64,000 nucleotides of DNA from Microscilla marina ATCC 23134 (GCF_000169175.1 NZ_AAWS01000004.1:236339-300338), one strand, 5' to 3'. Shown: positions 43,809 through 53,384, numbered from the stretch's first letter. Program-made: numbers and translations. Notes: a model not told the origin generated them from the letters alone.

Positions 43809-44408
43809 ATGAAAGTCAACACTATTGTTACAGTTATTCTTTCCCTCTGGAGCTTATCTACTCAAGCACAAACCTGTTACCTCCCCAATACCCAAATTAC
43901 CCATTGGGACATTAATCAAAATACCTTGCCTCGCTATGTAGTTGCTTCTATAAAGGCAATGGGTGAAACCTCTCCTGATGGGTTTATCCTAATGTTGGGT
44001 ACTACTAGCCAAGGCGTGTATACTATAGAAGGAGGGAGCCCTTCGGATGCAGTAGCTGGAGAGCAATCATCTGCCGCATTGGTATTTACACCTTATACAG
44101 GGCAGCGCAAAATGTATGAATTGTACAAAAATCAAGATTTGAGCAAGTTAGAAGAAAAAAAACTGCTGCGTTTGCTCTGGAAATATGATCGGGATAAGAC
44201 TTACCCACTGAAAGCTCTAAAAAGAATTGATTATCAAATTAACCCCAAAAGCCAGACAACCAAGCAAACCCTTGCCAACACTGTCAAATGGACAATGAAA
44301 ATAGTACATCCAAAAACCAACACCACCTTGTTTTGGCATCTCAGTGTAAAATCAAATATGTCTCATTGTTTTTATCAGTGGAAGTTTTTTAGAAAAAAAG
44401 GGATGTAA
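43809..44408 (+). CDS. Hypothetical exported protein, 199 aa
   Basis: Unknown family. The ATG at 43809 gives a signal peptide (VNTIVTVILSLWSLSTQAQ) followed by one mature Cys, TCYLPNTQITHWD. Mature part is mixed alpha/beta with two Lys-rich helices (YELYKNQDLSKLEEKKLLRLLWKYD) and a final basic KFFRKKGM. The upstream TTG-started extension to 43737 is rejected because it precedes the signal peptide. No functional motif recognised; likely periplasmic. Confidence 0.7.
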   Translation: MKVNTIVTVILSLWSLSTQAQTCYLPNTQITHWDINQNTLPRYVVASIKAMGETSPDGFILMLGTTSQGVYTIEGGSPSDAVAGEQSSAALVFTPYTGQRKMYELYKNQDLSKLEEKKLLRLLWKYDRDKTYPLKALKRIDYQINPKSQTTKQTLANTVKWTMKIVHPKTNTTLFWHLSVKSNMSHCFYQWKFFRKKGM

Positions 44409-44431
44409 AAAAGGGGAGTATACAAACAGAA

Positions 44432-44465
44432 AAGCTTCTCACAATCTATACGATTGGAGAAGCTT
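44432..44465. terminator. Hairpin downstream of tRNA-Leu
   Basis: AAGCTTCTC (44432-44440) pairs with GAGAAGCTT (44457-44465) plus an inner AATC/GATT. On the minus strand TTTTCTGTTTG follows, so it can terminate the tRNA-Leu transcript; it also lies 23 bp after the 43809 gene. Confidence 0.65.
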
Positions 44466-44469
44466 CTTG

Positions 44470-44553
44470 TACCAGGGGCGGGACTTGAACCCGCACGACC
44501 CAAGGGTCACAAGATTTTAAGTCTTGCGTGTCTACCAATTCCACCACCCCGGC
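44470..44553 (-). tRNA. tRNA-Leu (TAA)
   Basis: 84 nt with a long variable arm as in type II tRNAs. Acceptor GCCGGGG pairs with CCCCTGGT (one G.T closing pair), D-arm GGTGGAATTGGTAGAC, anticodon loop CTTAAAA with anticodon TAA, T-arm GGGTTCAAGTCCC. No encoded CCA. Confidence 0.95.
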
Positions 44554-44559
44554 AGGTAG

Positions 44560-44593
44560 AAAAAATTTTACCCCAAGTATGTTGGGGTAAAAT
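44560..44593 (-). terminator. Hairpin between tRNA-Gly and tRNA-Leu
   Basis: ATTTTACCCCAA (44565-44576) pairs perfectly over 12 bp with TTGGGGTAAAAT (44582-44593). On the minus strand it is followed by TTTTT, so it is a proper terminator for tRNA-Gly sitting within 12 bp of the tRNA-Leu 5' end. Confidence 0.75.
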
Positions 44594-44594
44594 G

Positions 44595-44670
44595 TGGAGC
44601 GAAAGACGAGATTCGAACTCGCGACCCTCACCTTGGCAAGGTGATGCTCTACCAGCTGAGCTACTTTCGC
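44595..44670 (-). tRNA. tRNA-Gly (GCC)
   Basis: 76 nt including encoded CCA. Acceptor GCGAAAG/CTTTCGC, D-arm AGCTCAGCTGGTAGAGC, anticodon loop TTGCCAA with anticodon GCC, T-arm GCGAGTTCGAATCTCGT. Normal cloverleaf. Confidence 0.96.
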
Positions 44671-44834
44671 TTAATAAAGTATGTCTCTTTGTTTTTGTGT
44701 GCACAAAGGTACAAGAGAAATTTGAATTTGCAAACACTCCCTGAAAAAAACTTGATATTTTTTTACGTTTTTTTTGAAAAAGTGCGTTAACGGCGCGTCT
44801 AGGTAGTTTTTATTTTTGGGTTTTTGTGAAAAAA

Positions 44835-46466
44835 TTATTCTCGTTTGTTCAAACTACTTTCATTTTTCATCTTTCCTTTTTTTTTCCGTTTTTGTTTTTT
44901 AAGCTTTTTCAAATCTTTCTTGGTAAGTTTGTTATGGTTGTAGCGCAATTTATTGATAAAAGCCACCTCTTTTCTGATACCTATGCCAGCGGCTTTGCGA
45001 TCAAATACAACTTGTTCGCCCCAAAGCAAAAAAACATCCCCATACCAATGGATAAAGTGCTGGTTGGTAGCAGAGTAAATTTGATCATCAGGATTAGGGT
45101 TTACCACTTCATCCTCTGTTTCTTTTTTGATTGTTTTGTTCTTGTATACCAACTTAGACCAAAGAACAGGAACTGAGCTTTCGCGGTACTGCCTCATGTA
45201 TGCCAGTATTACTGAGTCACCTTTGAACCCCACCCTTACTTGTGGCTTAAGGTTTAGGGTAGTTATACTGGGTTTAATTTTGATGGTGTTGTCCCAAAGC
45301 CTTTTGCCATTGTAATTAATAGCACTAATAGAGGCTGAGGTAAACTGAAACTGTCCTTGGGTAATTACCCTTGGTAGGGCACTAGGTCGCCGTATACTGG
45401 AAGACACCACCCGATTATGATACCAATAGCGTTCTGCTATTACTAATAAGTTGTCTTTGTTTTCAACTTCTACAATATTGCCCAAAAGCATTTTAGACCT
45501 TAAGGTGTACTCTTTGCCTTGAGCTTCTTTTTTTAAAGCCCTACGGCGGATACGCTTAATTTTTTTTTCCGAATAAAAGTTGAGAAAATTTCTGAAGTCA
45601 AGAAATTTATGTAGACGAAGCCGTGACTGACGACCGCTTTTGATAAGCATGGTGGCCAAACCTTGTGGGTAAGGTTGACATTTAATACTATAGGTGCCTA
45701 ACAATAGACTCTTAGTGGCACTAAGGGGGTATACATGTGCCGAATGCATGGTATATTTTCGGGGCAACAACACTGTTTTGCCTGGTTGCAAGCCTACAAT
45801 GTTAGAAATGGTATGTACTTGTGTATTACAATTTCTGGTATTTCGCATCAGGTAAAAGCCCGAATTGATAGCAGGGTGGCTGTATACATCCAGACTATTG
45901 TAAGTTTTGCTGTAGGTAGCGGGCACTATTTTGGTGGTGCCATCTAACATATTGAACCTAAGTGCTGCTATGTCTGAGTTAAAAGTTCCCGTAAAAAAAG
46001 CATAATTACCTGCGACTCTTACTTTTTTCAACTGCACTTTTAAAGGCAGTATCCCATCAAATACCTCTATTGCCCCATCTTTGATGTTTAATTTTACGAT
46101 TTTAAATTGCTTTTTTTCTTCCCTGGTCATCAAAAAATAAACAAACTTGTATTGGTCGTAGTAAGTATGGGTGGGGGAAAAAAACTTATCAAATTTTTGT
46201 CCTTTTTTCCACACTTCACGCATTGTCGTATCCATACGGATGAGTTCCCAACTCGTTTGCTTATCACTCCAATTTTCGCGAATTGCCAAAAACAAGACTC
46301 CTTTTTTTTTGAGTGAAGTTACCATAAAGTCTTCACTGATCCGCTTTTGTGTTACAGGCATTTCAAAGCGCTCTTGTGGCGTAAATTGCGCTTGCACATT
46401 GATTGTAAGCAACAAACAAAATACGAAGCAAAGCGTCCATTTTATGTAATGAAATATATTTGTCAA
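44835..46466 (-). CDS. Hypothetical exported protein, possible beta-propeller, 543 aa
   Basis: Unknown family. The signal peptide (WTLCFVFCLLLTINVQAQ) is followed by repeated short beta segments, many ending in WxLIRMD or hydrophobic-polar alternation (YAFFTGTFNSDIAALRFNML, KSLLLGTYSIK), suggesting a WD40- or Kelch-like propeller, with one basic insertion (KKIKRIRRRALKKEAQ) and a very basic C-terminal tail (KKDLKKLKKQKRKKKGK). The only in-frame start before the signal peptide is TTG at 46466, with a stop codon shortly upstream. Exported; surface or periplasm. Confidence 0.65.
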   Translation of the reverse strand: MTNIFHYIKWTLCFVFCLLLTINVQAQFTPQERFEMPVTQKRISEDFMVTSLKKKGVLFLAIRENWSDKQTSWELIRMDTTMREVWKKGQKFDKFFSPTHTYYDQYKFVYFLMTREEKKQFKIVKLNIKDGAIEVFDGILPLKVQLKKVRVAGNYAFFTGTFNSDIAALRFNMLDGTTKIVPATYSKTYNSLDVYSHPAINSGFYLMRNTRNCNTQVHTISNIVGLQPGKTVLLPRKYTMHSAHVYPLSATKSLLLGTYSIKCQPYPQGLATMLIKSGRQSRLRLHKFLDFRNFLNFYSEKKIKRIRRRALKKEAQGKEYTLRSKMLLGNIVEVENKDNLLVIAERYWYHNRVVSSSIRRPSALPRVITQGQFQFTSASISAINYNGKRLWDNTIKIKPSITTLNLKPQVRVGFKGDSVILAYMRQYRESSVPVLWSKLVYKNKTIKKETEDEVVNPNPDDQIYSATNQHFIHWYGDVFLLWGEQVVFDRKAAGIGIRKEVAFINKLRYNHNKLTKKDLKKLKKQKRKKKGKMKNESSLNKRE

Positions 46467-46686
46467 GATTCGTGATTTTTAAAGTGTTGTAGATTGAGTT
46501 TTTATAATTTTGCCCTTTTGCTTATTAAAGAAGTGTATTTGGTGAGTTTGCCCCTATCAAACAGGGAGTATTTTATACAAAATAATAAAAAAAAGTGTGG
46601 GTGTGTAGAATATGTTGCTTTTTTGTAGTTAAAATCGATGATTTTTATCAAATAAGTGAATTATCACTTTTTACCCCAGATTAAAT

Positions 46687-47127
46687 ATGATGAAAGTAAA
46701 ATTGATTGTGACTGATGAACAGCGCAAGATAGCTTTTAATATTAGAAACGAAGTTTTTGTAGAGGAACAGCAGGTGCCTAGAGAAGATGAGTTTGATGAG
46801 TTTGAAAATGAATCTCGCCACTTTTTGGCAACTATTCACCAGCAGCCTTGTGGAGCTGCTCGTTGGCGTTATACCCCAAAAGGAATCAAACTAGAACGCT
46901 TTGCCGTATTGTCTTCTTTTCGTCGTCAGGGAGTAGCTTCTGCATTGTTGCAGGCAGTGATAGATGATGTACAAGCACAACCCAACACTGAAGGTAGACT
47001 GATGTATATGCATGCACAAACAACTGCCCTCCCTTTGTACAAAAAATTTGGATTTAAAGTTCAAGGTGATTTATTTGTAGAATGTGACATTGAACATTAC
47101 CTGATGACCAAAGTGGTCAAGGCATAA
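46687..47127 (+). CDS. GNAT family N-acetyltransferase
   Basis: A 146-residue cytoplasmic acetyltransferase. It opens with a conserved start IRNEVFVEEQQVPREDEFDEFE found in the ElaA/YjcF subgroup, then the acetyl-CoA site LERFAVLSSFRRQGVASALLQAVID (key R-x-x-G-x-A in motif A), and ends with ALPLYKKFGFKVQGDLFVE. The acceptor is not known; ElaA-type enzymes are otherwise poorly defined. The two leading Met codons are adjacent, so the start is either. Separate transcript from its neighbours. Confidence 0.88.
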   Translation: MMKVKLIVTDEQRKIAFNIRNEVFVEEQQVPREDEFDEFENESRHFLATIHQQPCGAARWRYTPKGIKLERFAVLSSFRRQGVASALLQAVIDDVQAQPNTEGRLMYMHAQTTALPLYKKFGFKVQGDLFVECDIEHYLMTKVVKA

Positions 47128-47212
47128 ATCGTGGTAGGTTAGGCAAGAAATTACTTGCTTAGCCGTTTTAAAAACTATTACTACCAAAACAACATTTATA
47201 AAGAGTTCTAGT

Positions 47213-47938
47213 ATGGGGCGTATTTATCCATTATTGTTAGGCCTAAGCCTACTCTTAGGTATGTCATCGTTGTATGGGCAGTCAAACACACCCACAAAAA
47301 ATAAACCTAACGAAGAAGGTGCAGCGCAGGTGTGGAATCGCTCCACAACTATTGACAAGGTTGATTCAACTATTCAAGTAAAAAGAGCGAGAGTTACCCA
47401 AGCCCATAAGAACCCTTTAAAACGCAAACTTAATAAGCAGCAGCGCAAAAAAAAGTATGTGGCTAAAGCGCCTCGTTCAAAAAAGTTGTTTAAGAAAAGA
47501 AGTCGTAAGTTTCGACCTTTGGGAAAAAGACTGCGAAGTGGCAAAGCCTACGAGTGGCCACCTTGGCTTATAGATTTAAATATTTTTACTACACTATTGT
47601 TTATAGGGATATTTTTTGGTTTAGTAGCTTTGACTTACCTATTGCTTCGCCCCGATGTGTTAATTTCATTGTATCAAATGCTGCTATTGGCTTCAGCTTT
47701 TGCCGGAATGTTGTTTTGGTATGTGATTTTGGGTACAGAGCAAGGATTTGATATAGCTATTTGGAAAATTTTCTTTAAACATGGGTGGTTAAGCTTTCCT
47801 CTTATTTTTGGGATCTACTTTGGCTTCCGCCTATTGTTTAATGCCCCCATGATGATTCCTTTTTTACAGTTACTACTCATAGGCTTTTTGATTGGGTTGG
47901 TGTTCCTGTTGCTTTACTTCATCATTGATTATTATTAA
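47213..47938 (+). CDS. Hypothetical membrane protein with basic exported segment, 241 aa
   Basis: Unknown. N-terminal signal or first helix (YPLLLGLSLLLGMSSLYGQ), about 85 residues that are extremely basic (KNPLKRKLNKQQRKKKYVAK, KKLFKKRSRKFRPLGKRLR), then four to five membrane helices from about residue 120 (IFTTLLFIGIFFGLVALTYLL and others). The basic stretch would lie outside the inner membrane if the signal peptide is cut, which is unusual, since positive charge normally stays inside; it could bind envelope polyanions. It starts 85 bp after the acetyltransferase. Confidence 0.65.
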   Translation: MGRIYPLLLGLSLLLGMSSLYGQSNTPTKNKPNEEGAAQVWNRSTTIDKVDSTIQVKRARVTQAHKNPLKRKLNKQQRKKKYVAKAPRSKKLFKKRSRKFRPLGKRLRSGKAYEWPPWLIDLNIFTTLLFIGIFFGLVALTYLLLRPDVLISLYQMLLLASAFAGMLFWYVILGTEQGFDIAIWKIFFKHGWLSFPLIFGIYFGFRLLFNAPMMIPFLQLLLIGFLIGLVFLLLYFIIDYY

Positions 47939-48059
47939 ACATTGCCTATCTTTTTTATTAACCTGGGTGGTGATATACCTGTTGCCAAATATTTATTAAA
48001 GAAATGACTTTTTATACCCCCAGCCTAACAGCCTATCTGCCACGGGCTTTTTGGGTGCA

Positions 48060-48890
48060 TCAAACAATATCAGCCAACAACCGTTCTGTTTTGCGAAAGT
48101 ACCATCCGCTCAATATAAATATACCTACAGCTACTCCCAACGACATACCTATATAAGGCGATAGTTTGCCACCAACGATCATCCAACGAAACCCTTCTGT
48201 GATGCCTGCCATTGGATTGCTATAATATAAAAGGTGGTACTGTGCAGGAATAAGTGTAGGAGGGTAGGCGATAGGCGTAAGGTAAAACCCCACTTGTAAA
48301 CCAAACCTTGAGATGGGTTGAAAGTCACGAAACCTTACCGATAAAGCACTTAACCCAATAGCACACCCTAAAGATGCCACTAACAGAGCAATAAGCCAAA
48401 GCGGAAAATATACCAGATTTTTGTGAGGCGTATATGCATAACACAGCATTACTCCAGCCATTAATAATACATTGACCAGGAGATCTACTGCAGCTACCAA
48501 GGCTTTTGATAAAGGGAGAATAATACGGGGAAAGTAAATCTTTGTAACCAAACTATGGGCATTTAAAATAGCTACACCTCCTTGATTGACTACTACAGAG
48601 AAATAATGCCATGCATATAGACCAGAGAAAGCAAATATGGGGTAAGGAACCCCTTGTGTATCTATTTTGATCGCTATGTTAAACACCAAAGTGAATATAA
48701 GTAGTGTTACCAATGGCTGAATAAAAACCCATAGCAACCCCAACGAGGTTTGAGCATAGCGTACCTTCAGGTCTCTAAAGGTAAGTGTACGCAATAAACT
48801 GCGATAATGCCAGACTTCTTCGCAATAAACCTGCCATGATGGAACTTGGTTTTTGATGACTTTTTTAGGAGGTAAGGGGGTGTTTTTCAT
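48060..48890 (-). CDS. ABC-2 type polysaccharide export permease
   Basis: 276 residues, six membrane helices, preceded by the cytoplasmic amphipathic start YRSLLRTLTFRDLKVRYAQTSLGLLWVFIQPL, of which the FRDLKVRYAQTSLGxLW core is the Wzm/TagG/KpsM hallmark. It forms the channel of an exporter for O-antigen-, teichoic- or capsule-type polysaccharide, and needs a Wzt/KpsT ATPase. The ATPase usually lies in the same operon; none is adjacent here. SARVRDFQ-type motif reads LSVRFRDFQPISRFG. Subunit of the cell-envelope machinery. Confidence 0.9.
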   Translation of the reverse strand: MKNTPLPPKKVIKNQVPSWQVYCEEVWHYRSLLRTLTFRDLKVRYAQTSLGLLWVFIQPLVTLLIFTLVFNIAIKIDTQGVPYPIFAFSGLYAWHYFSVVVNQGGVAILNAHSLVTKIYFPRIILPLSKALVAAVDLLVNVLLMAGVMLCYAYTPHKNLVYFPLWLIALLVASLGCAIGLSALSVRFRDFQPISRFGLQVGFYLTPIAYPPTLIPAQYHLLYYSNPMAGITEGFRWMIVGGKLSPYIGMSLGVAVGIFILSGWYFRKTERLLADIV

Positions 48891-49911
48891 TGAAAAGTAA
48901 TGACACTATAAGTAAATTAGTAAAGCTCAATAGCAGAAATTTTGTTTCAAAATCAAATAAGTTCCTTATTTTATGCTATTTTTGCTTACCTTAGTTTTTG
49001 AAAACAATACAGGTGCATTATTCAATCATATTTTAAATGCAAGCAGTACCATGTTTTGTTAAAATAGAAGTTTTTTTGTGTTAAAAAACAGTTTTTGACA
49101 ACAACAAAAGACTTTTTTTTATATGTTTCGAAAAAAATCCCTTAGAGATAAGGGTGGTTAATTGTAATCTTGTCTAATAACTAGTATAATACATTGATTA
49201 ATTTTTGTGCAAAAAAGCTTATTTTTGTATTATCAAATAAATAATTATATCAAATTTTAAACCCAATATATATGATAAAAAACTACTCACTTCTTTTTTT
49301 TGTAGAAAATAAATTTCCTCATTCAACAAAAAAATAAACCCAACTCATTAGAGATTATATAAAATAAAGCAACTTTTTGGAACTCCTATTTTTTAAATTA
49401 AAAGGTAGGCAGACATTCTCCTCTTGAAGGCGAGAACTTTTGAGTTCGCCTATAGGGTGAGATGTAGCAACAGGAGAGGTTTATTACTCCTGAACGACGC
49501 GTTACTTTGCTGAAAATACTTGTTTTATATCTAATCATCTATTTTGCTCAATATCTCTTGTTGATTACTTACGTGCAATCCATTTTATACAAATGGTAAC
49601 ACGAAGTAAAAGAAGGACAGGTGCGTCATTTTTTCTAAATGTAAGAAATTAAAAGACTTGATAGGTTAAACAAGTCAGCATGTTACTGCTTCTAGCCACA
49701 GATTTGTATAAATCTAGGTGCTATGAAAGCTGTAGTTGCCTGAGGAACAAGCGAAAGCTTGCTTTTGTCAAGGTGATGTGCTGTTTAATCAATCATTTTT
49801 ATAATTCTGATTATAAAATCTTATCCAAACAATCAGCTTGTATGGTTAAGTAGTGGATGAAAAATAATACCTGGTAATAATTTATTGCTGAGCATCATTC
49901 TAGTTCACTCA
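48891..49911. other. 1.02-kb gap with possible switching RNA structure
   Basis: No gene of coding quality. AT-rich up to about 49400, with an exact TATTTTTG box at 49220-49227. Then a structured block: TCTCCTCTTG (49417-49426) can pair with CAACAGGAGA (49468-49477), enclosing AGGCGAGAACT/AGTTCGCCT (49428-49438 with 49443-49451); but AGGAG at 49472-49476 can instead pair with CTCCT at 49487-49491. The two pairings exclude each other, as in attenuators and riboswitches. It lies about 460 bp before the second SusC gene. Confidence 0.5.
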
Positions 49912-49947
49912 AAGTGTATTATGGTAAAACAAATTAAGTAATTACTT
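49912..49947 (+). promoter_or_regulatory. Conserved leader of the second SusC gene
   Basis: 34 of 36 bases match the leader of the first SusC gene (33441-33476, minus strand); the two differences are pyrimidine swaps. Includes an out-of-frame ATG in TATTATGG. Confidence 0.7.
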
Positions 49948-52900
49948 ATGAAAAGTAAATTTTTACTCACTCTACTTTTCTTGGTGGGATTAACAACTTA
50001 CGCCTTTTCACAGATTACTGTTTCAGGAACTGTAACAGATAATAATGGAGATGGATTACCAGGTGTAAATGTGATCGAAAAGGGTACCTCAAACGGTGCT
50101 GCCACTGACGTAAACGGTAAGTTTACGCTTTCAGCTTCTAAAGGAGCTACACTTATTTTCTCTTTTGTGGGTTACCAAAACAGAGAAATAAAGTTAATAT
50201 CAGGACAGACTGACTTAGGGACTGTTAAATTGGCTGAGGAAGGTTCATTGAACGAAGTAGTAGTTACTGCACTTGGTTTAGAACAAAATAAAGACCAAAC
50301 AGGTACTTCTGTGAGCCAGGTAGCTACTAAAGACCTGATCAGCTCTGGTGAGCCTCAACTGTTGAACCAATTGGCTGGTAAAGCTGCTGGTGTACAAATT
50401 ATTTCAAACAGTGGTAGTGACCCTGGAGCTGGTGCTACTATCAGAATTCGTGGGGCTAACTCTATCAGTGGTTCAAATCAACCTTTGATCGTAATTGATG
50501 GTATTCCAATGTACAATAACACCGACCAGGCAGGTTCTGGTGCTGGTGGTACTGCAGGGGTTGCTCAGCAAAGTCGTTTGAACGATATCAACCCTAATGA
50601 CATTGCTTCTATGGAAGTATTGAAAGGTGCTGCTGCTGCTGCCTTGTATGGTGCACGTGCATTGAACGGGGTTGTGTTGATTACTACTAAAAGTGGTAAA
50701 GCAAGTAAAAAAGGGTTTACTGTTGTACTTAACTCTAGCATTGCTATTGACCGACTAAACCGTAAGGTGCCTCTTCAAACCTCTTATGGTCAAGGAGTTG
50801 GTGGTCGTTTTCAGGAAACAGGTACTTTTGGAACAGCGGGTAGTTGGGGAGATAGAATTGCAGCTCGTCCAGGTGGGGCTAATACTTTTATTACTGATCC
50901 TAACGATCCTAATTATGCGGGTCGCTTTGAAGCAAACGATGGCAAAACTTATTACAGAATCCCTAGTGGTACTGCTACTGAACCTTGGGGAGGTAAAAGA
51001 AGCCGTGAAACATTTGATGTTTATGAGAACTTGTTTCAAACAGGTATCACATTAAACAATGATATTAGTGTAAGTAGTGCCAACGAAAAAGGAAATCTCT
51101 ACATAAGTTTTTCTGATACTCGTCAAGAAGGCATTATCAAAGGGAATAGTAGCTACCGTAGAACAACGGGACGTTTGAACAGTACGCGCTATTTAGGTAA
51201 ATATTTTACAATTGCTGCTAAAGCCAATTACTCTCACATTGAGTCAAGTCGGGTTCAGCGTGGTTCTAACGTTTCTGGAATCTTGTTAGGAGGTTTAAGA
51301 ACTCCTGCTGATTTTGATATGAGAGGTTACTCTGGAACCTACTATGACGTAAATAATACGCCTTACCCAAATTTACAACGTGCGTATCGTAACCCAGTAG
51401 GAAGTAGAAACTTCAACAGCACACCAAACTCTGTATACGATAACCCTCTTTGGATTGTAAATAACATCTTGGGTGACAACGCAGTAGACCGTTTTATTGG
51501 TTCGTTAGAATTTGGCGCAGATCCTTTGCCTTGGTTAAACCTGACCTGGCGTATAGGAATGGACCATTACTCTGATATTCGTGGAGACTTTTTCCCATTT
51601 ATTTCTGCTCAAGCTTCTGGGGGGTCTTATGCTTTGAACAACATACGCAACACGCAGTTTAACTCTGATTTGATTGCCAGGTCAAGTTTTAAAATCAATG
51701 ATAATATTTCGTCTACAATTCTTGTAGGTATAGGAGCAAACGAGCGTAAGTTTTCTCAAAACAGCTCTACTGCCACCAACTTTGTAAATACATTGGCTCC
51801 TCCTATCTTGGCTAACAGTAGTGCTAGTGGACGTACGCCAATATCTACGTTTAGTGTGGTGCGTAATGTGGGTTACTACTATCAGGCAAGCTTTTCGTTC
51901 TATGACTTGGTATTCTTGAATACAAGTGGACGTTATGAAGATTTCTCTACTATGAGCGAAGGTTTCTTCTACCCAAGTGTAGACGTGGCTTTCCAATTTA
52001 GCAAGCTATTGCCTAAAAACGACATCTTTACCTTTGGTAAGATTCGTGCCGCCTGGGGGCAAGTAGGACGTGCGGCTGGTGCTTATACCGACCGCGCCGT
52101 GTTTATTGATAATATAGCCGTGGGTGATGCCGGATGGGGAAGTTTTCTTGACCCAGCTGTTTATGGTGGTGGTTCTCGACAAGGTAATACTGCTCCTGCT
52201 ATACTTAAACCTGAGATCAAAACAGAGATAGAGTTTGGGTTGGATGCACGTTTCTTAAAGAATCGGGTAAGTGCTGGTGTAACTTATTATATGAACAACA
52301 CGGTTGATGTTATTCAAGCAATCAACTTATCACCTACTACTGGTTTCTTATTTAGAAATGCCAATGCGGCTGAAATAGAGAACAGAGGTTTAGAACTTGA
52401 GGTAAGTGGTGATATCATCAAAACTAAAGATTGGTCGTGGTCTGTAAATGCGAATTACTCACGAAACATTAACAATGTGAAAAGTTTGCAGGGAACCAAC
52501 CGCATTTTCTTAGCTGGTTTTACCAGTACTTCATCGAATGCTATTGTTGGACAACAGTTAGGAACTCTTTTTGGAGCTGTTTGGGATAAAAATGACGATG
52601 GATCATTAATATTAGATGGTGATGGTTTCCCAACACTTGCTACCGAGTCAAGTGTTATAGGGGATCCTAATGCGCAATTCCGTGTTGGGTTTGGAACTAG
52701 CGTAAGCTACAAAAACTTTACTTTACGCGCGTTTTTTGATCACAGTGCAGGTGGAGATATTTGGAATGGAACCAGAGGTGCTTTGAATGTATTTGGTCGT
52801 CCTGAAGCTACTGCTACTACCGTTACTTTGACTGCTGCTGAAGCGGCTAGTTTGAAAACTTATTCGGGTTCTACAGTAGACCAGTTGATTGCAAATGGAG

Positions 52901-53301
52901 ATTACCCCTCTGCTAACCGTAATGCAGATGGTTCGGTTACTTTCCGTGGTTCAAGAGCTGATTTTGGTGCGGGAACCGTTTTACTGGATGAGTCATGGTA
53001 TACAACCCTTGGTGGTGGTTTTGGTGGTGCAGATGAGCAGTTTATAGAAGACGCTACCTGGACTCGTTTAAGAGAGCTTTCTCTTTCTTATAACCTCAAT
53101 AGCGAAGGGTTCCGTACGTTTACAGGCTTGCAAAGCGTTCAGTTTACAGTAACTGGTCGTAACTTGTTCTTGTGGACTGACTACACTGGTATTGATCCTG
53201 ATACTAACCTTTCAGGATCGGCGGTAAATGGACTAGGTTTAGATTACTTTAATAACCCTGCTACTCGTTCTTTCTTATTTTCTATCAAAATCACTTATTA
53301 A
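49948..53301 (+). CDS. SusC/RagA TonB-dependent outer-membrane transporter
   Basis: 1117 residues. Signal peptide ending AFSQ at 21, then the carboxypeptidase-regulatory-like domain (GTVTDNNGDGLPGVNVIEKG; 25-105), the plug about 115-235 with MEVLKGAAAAALYGARALNGVVLITTKSGK (landmarks: LKGAAAAALYG and GVVLITTK), and the beta barrel ending FLFSIKITY with the expected C-terminal aromatic residue. It should work with the SusD protein at 53385 to import a ligand in a TonB-dependent way. Close to the first SusC (30231) in its leader and first 25 residues, but the barrel differs widely, so the two operons probably take up different substrates. Confidence 0.95.
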   Translation: MKSKFLLTLLFLVGLTTYAFSQITVSGTVTDNNGDGLPGVNVIEKGTSNGAATDVNGKFTLSASKGATLIFSFVGYQNREIKLISGQTDLGTVKLAEEGSLNEVVVTALGLEQNKDQTGTSVSQVATKDLISSGEPQLLNQLAGKAAGVQIISNSGSDPGAGATIRIRGANSISGSNQPLIVIDGIPMYNNTDQAGSGAGGTAGVAQQSRLNDINPNDIASMEVLKGAAAAALYGARALNGVVLITTKSGKASKKGFTVVLNSSIAIDRLNRKVPLQTSYGQGVGGRFQETGTFGTAGSWGDRIAARPGGANTFITDPNDPNYAGRFEANDGKTYYRIPSGTATEPWGGKRSRETFDVYENLFQTGITLNNDISVSSANEKGNLYISFSDTRQEGIIKGNSSYRRTTGRLNSTRYLGKYFTIAAKANYSHIESSRVQRGSNVSGILLGGLRTPADFDMRGYSGTYYDVNNTPYPNLQRAYRNPVGSRNFNSTPNSVYDNPLWIVNNILGDNAVDRFIGSLEFGADPLPWLNLTWRIGMDHYSDIRGDFFPFISAQASGGSYALNNIRNTQFNSDLIARSSFKINDNISSTILVGIGANERKFSQNSSTATNFVNTLAPPILANSSASGRTPISTFSVVRNVGYYYQASFSFYDLVFLNTSGRYEDFSTMSEGFFYPSVDVAFQFSKLLPKNDIFTFGKIRAAWGQVGRAAGAYTDRAVFIDNIAVGDAGWGSFLDPAVYGGGSRQGNTAPAILKPEIKTEIEFGLDARFLKNRVSAGVTYYMNNTVDVIQAINLSPTTGFLFRNANAAEIENRGLELEVSGDIIKTKDWSWSVNANYSRNINNVKSLQGTNRIFLAGFTSTSSNAIVGQQLGTLFGAVWDKNDDGSLILDGDGFPTLATESSVIGDPNAQFRVGFGTSVSYKNFTLRAFFDHSAGGDIWNGTRGALNVFGRPEATATTVTLTAAEAASLKTYSGSTVDQLIANGDYPSANRNADGSVTFRGSRADFGAGTVLLDESWYTTLGGGFGGADEQFIEDATWTRLRELSLSYNLNSEGFRTFTGLQSVQFTVTGRNLFLWTDYTGIDPDTNLSGSAVNGLGLDYFNNPATRSFLFSIKITY

Positions 53302-53384
53302 TTCATACAGAGTATGAGGGAGGCGAAGGTTACTTTACCTCTTTCTGCTCAATGGTTGAATTAACGATAACTTAATATTGAATT

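Noticed and set aside
44454..44744. Open frames on both strands across the tRNA genes
   Set aside because: They overlap two certain tRNA genes; the peptides are a typical by-product of tRNA loci.
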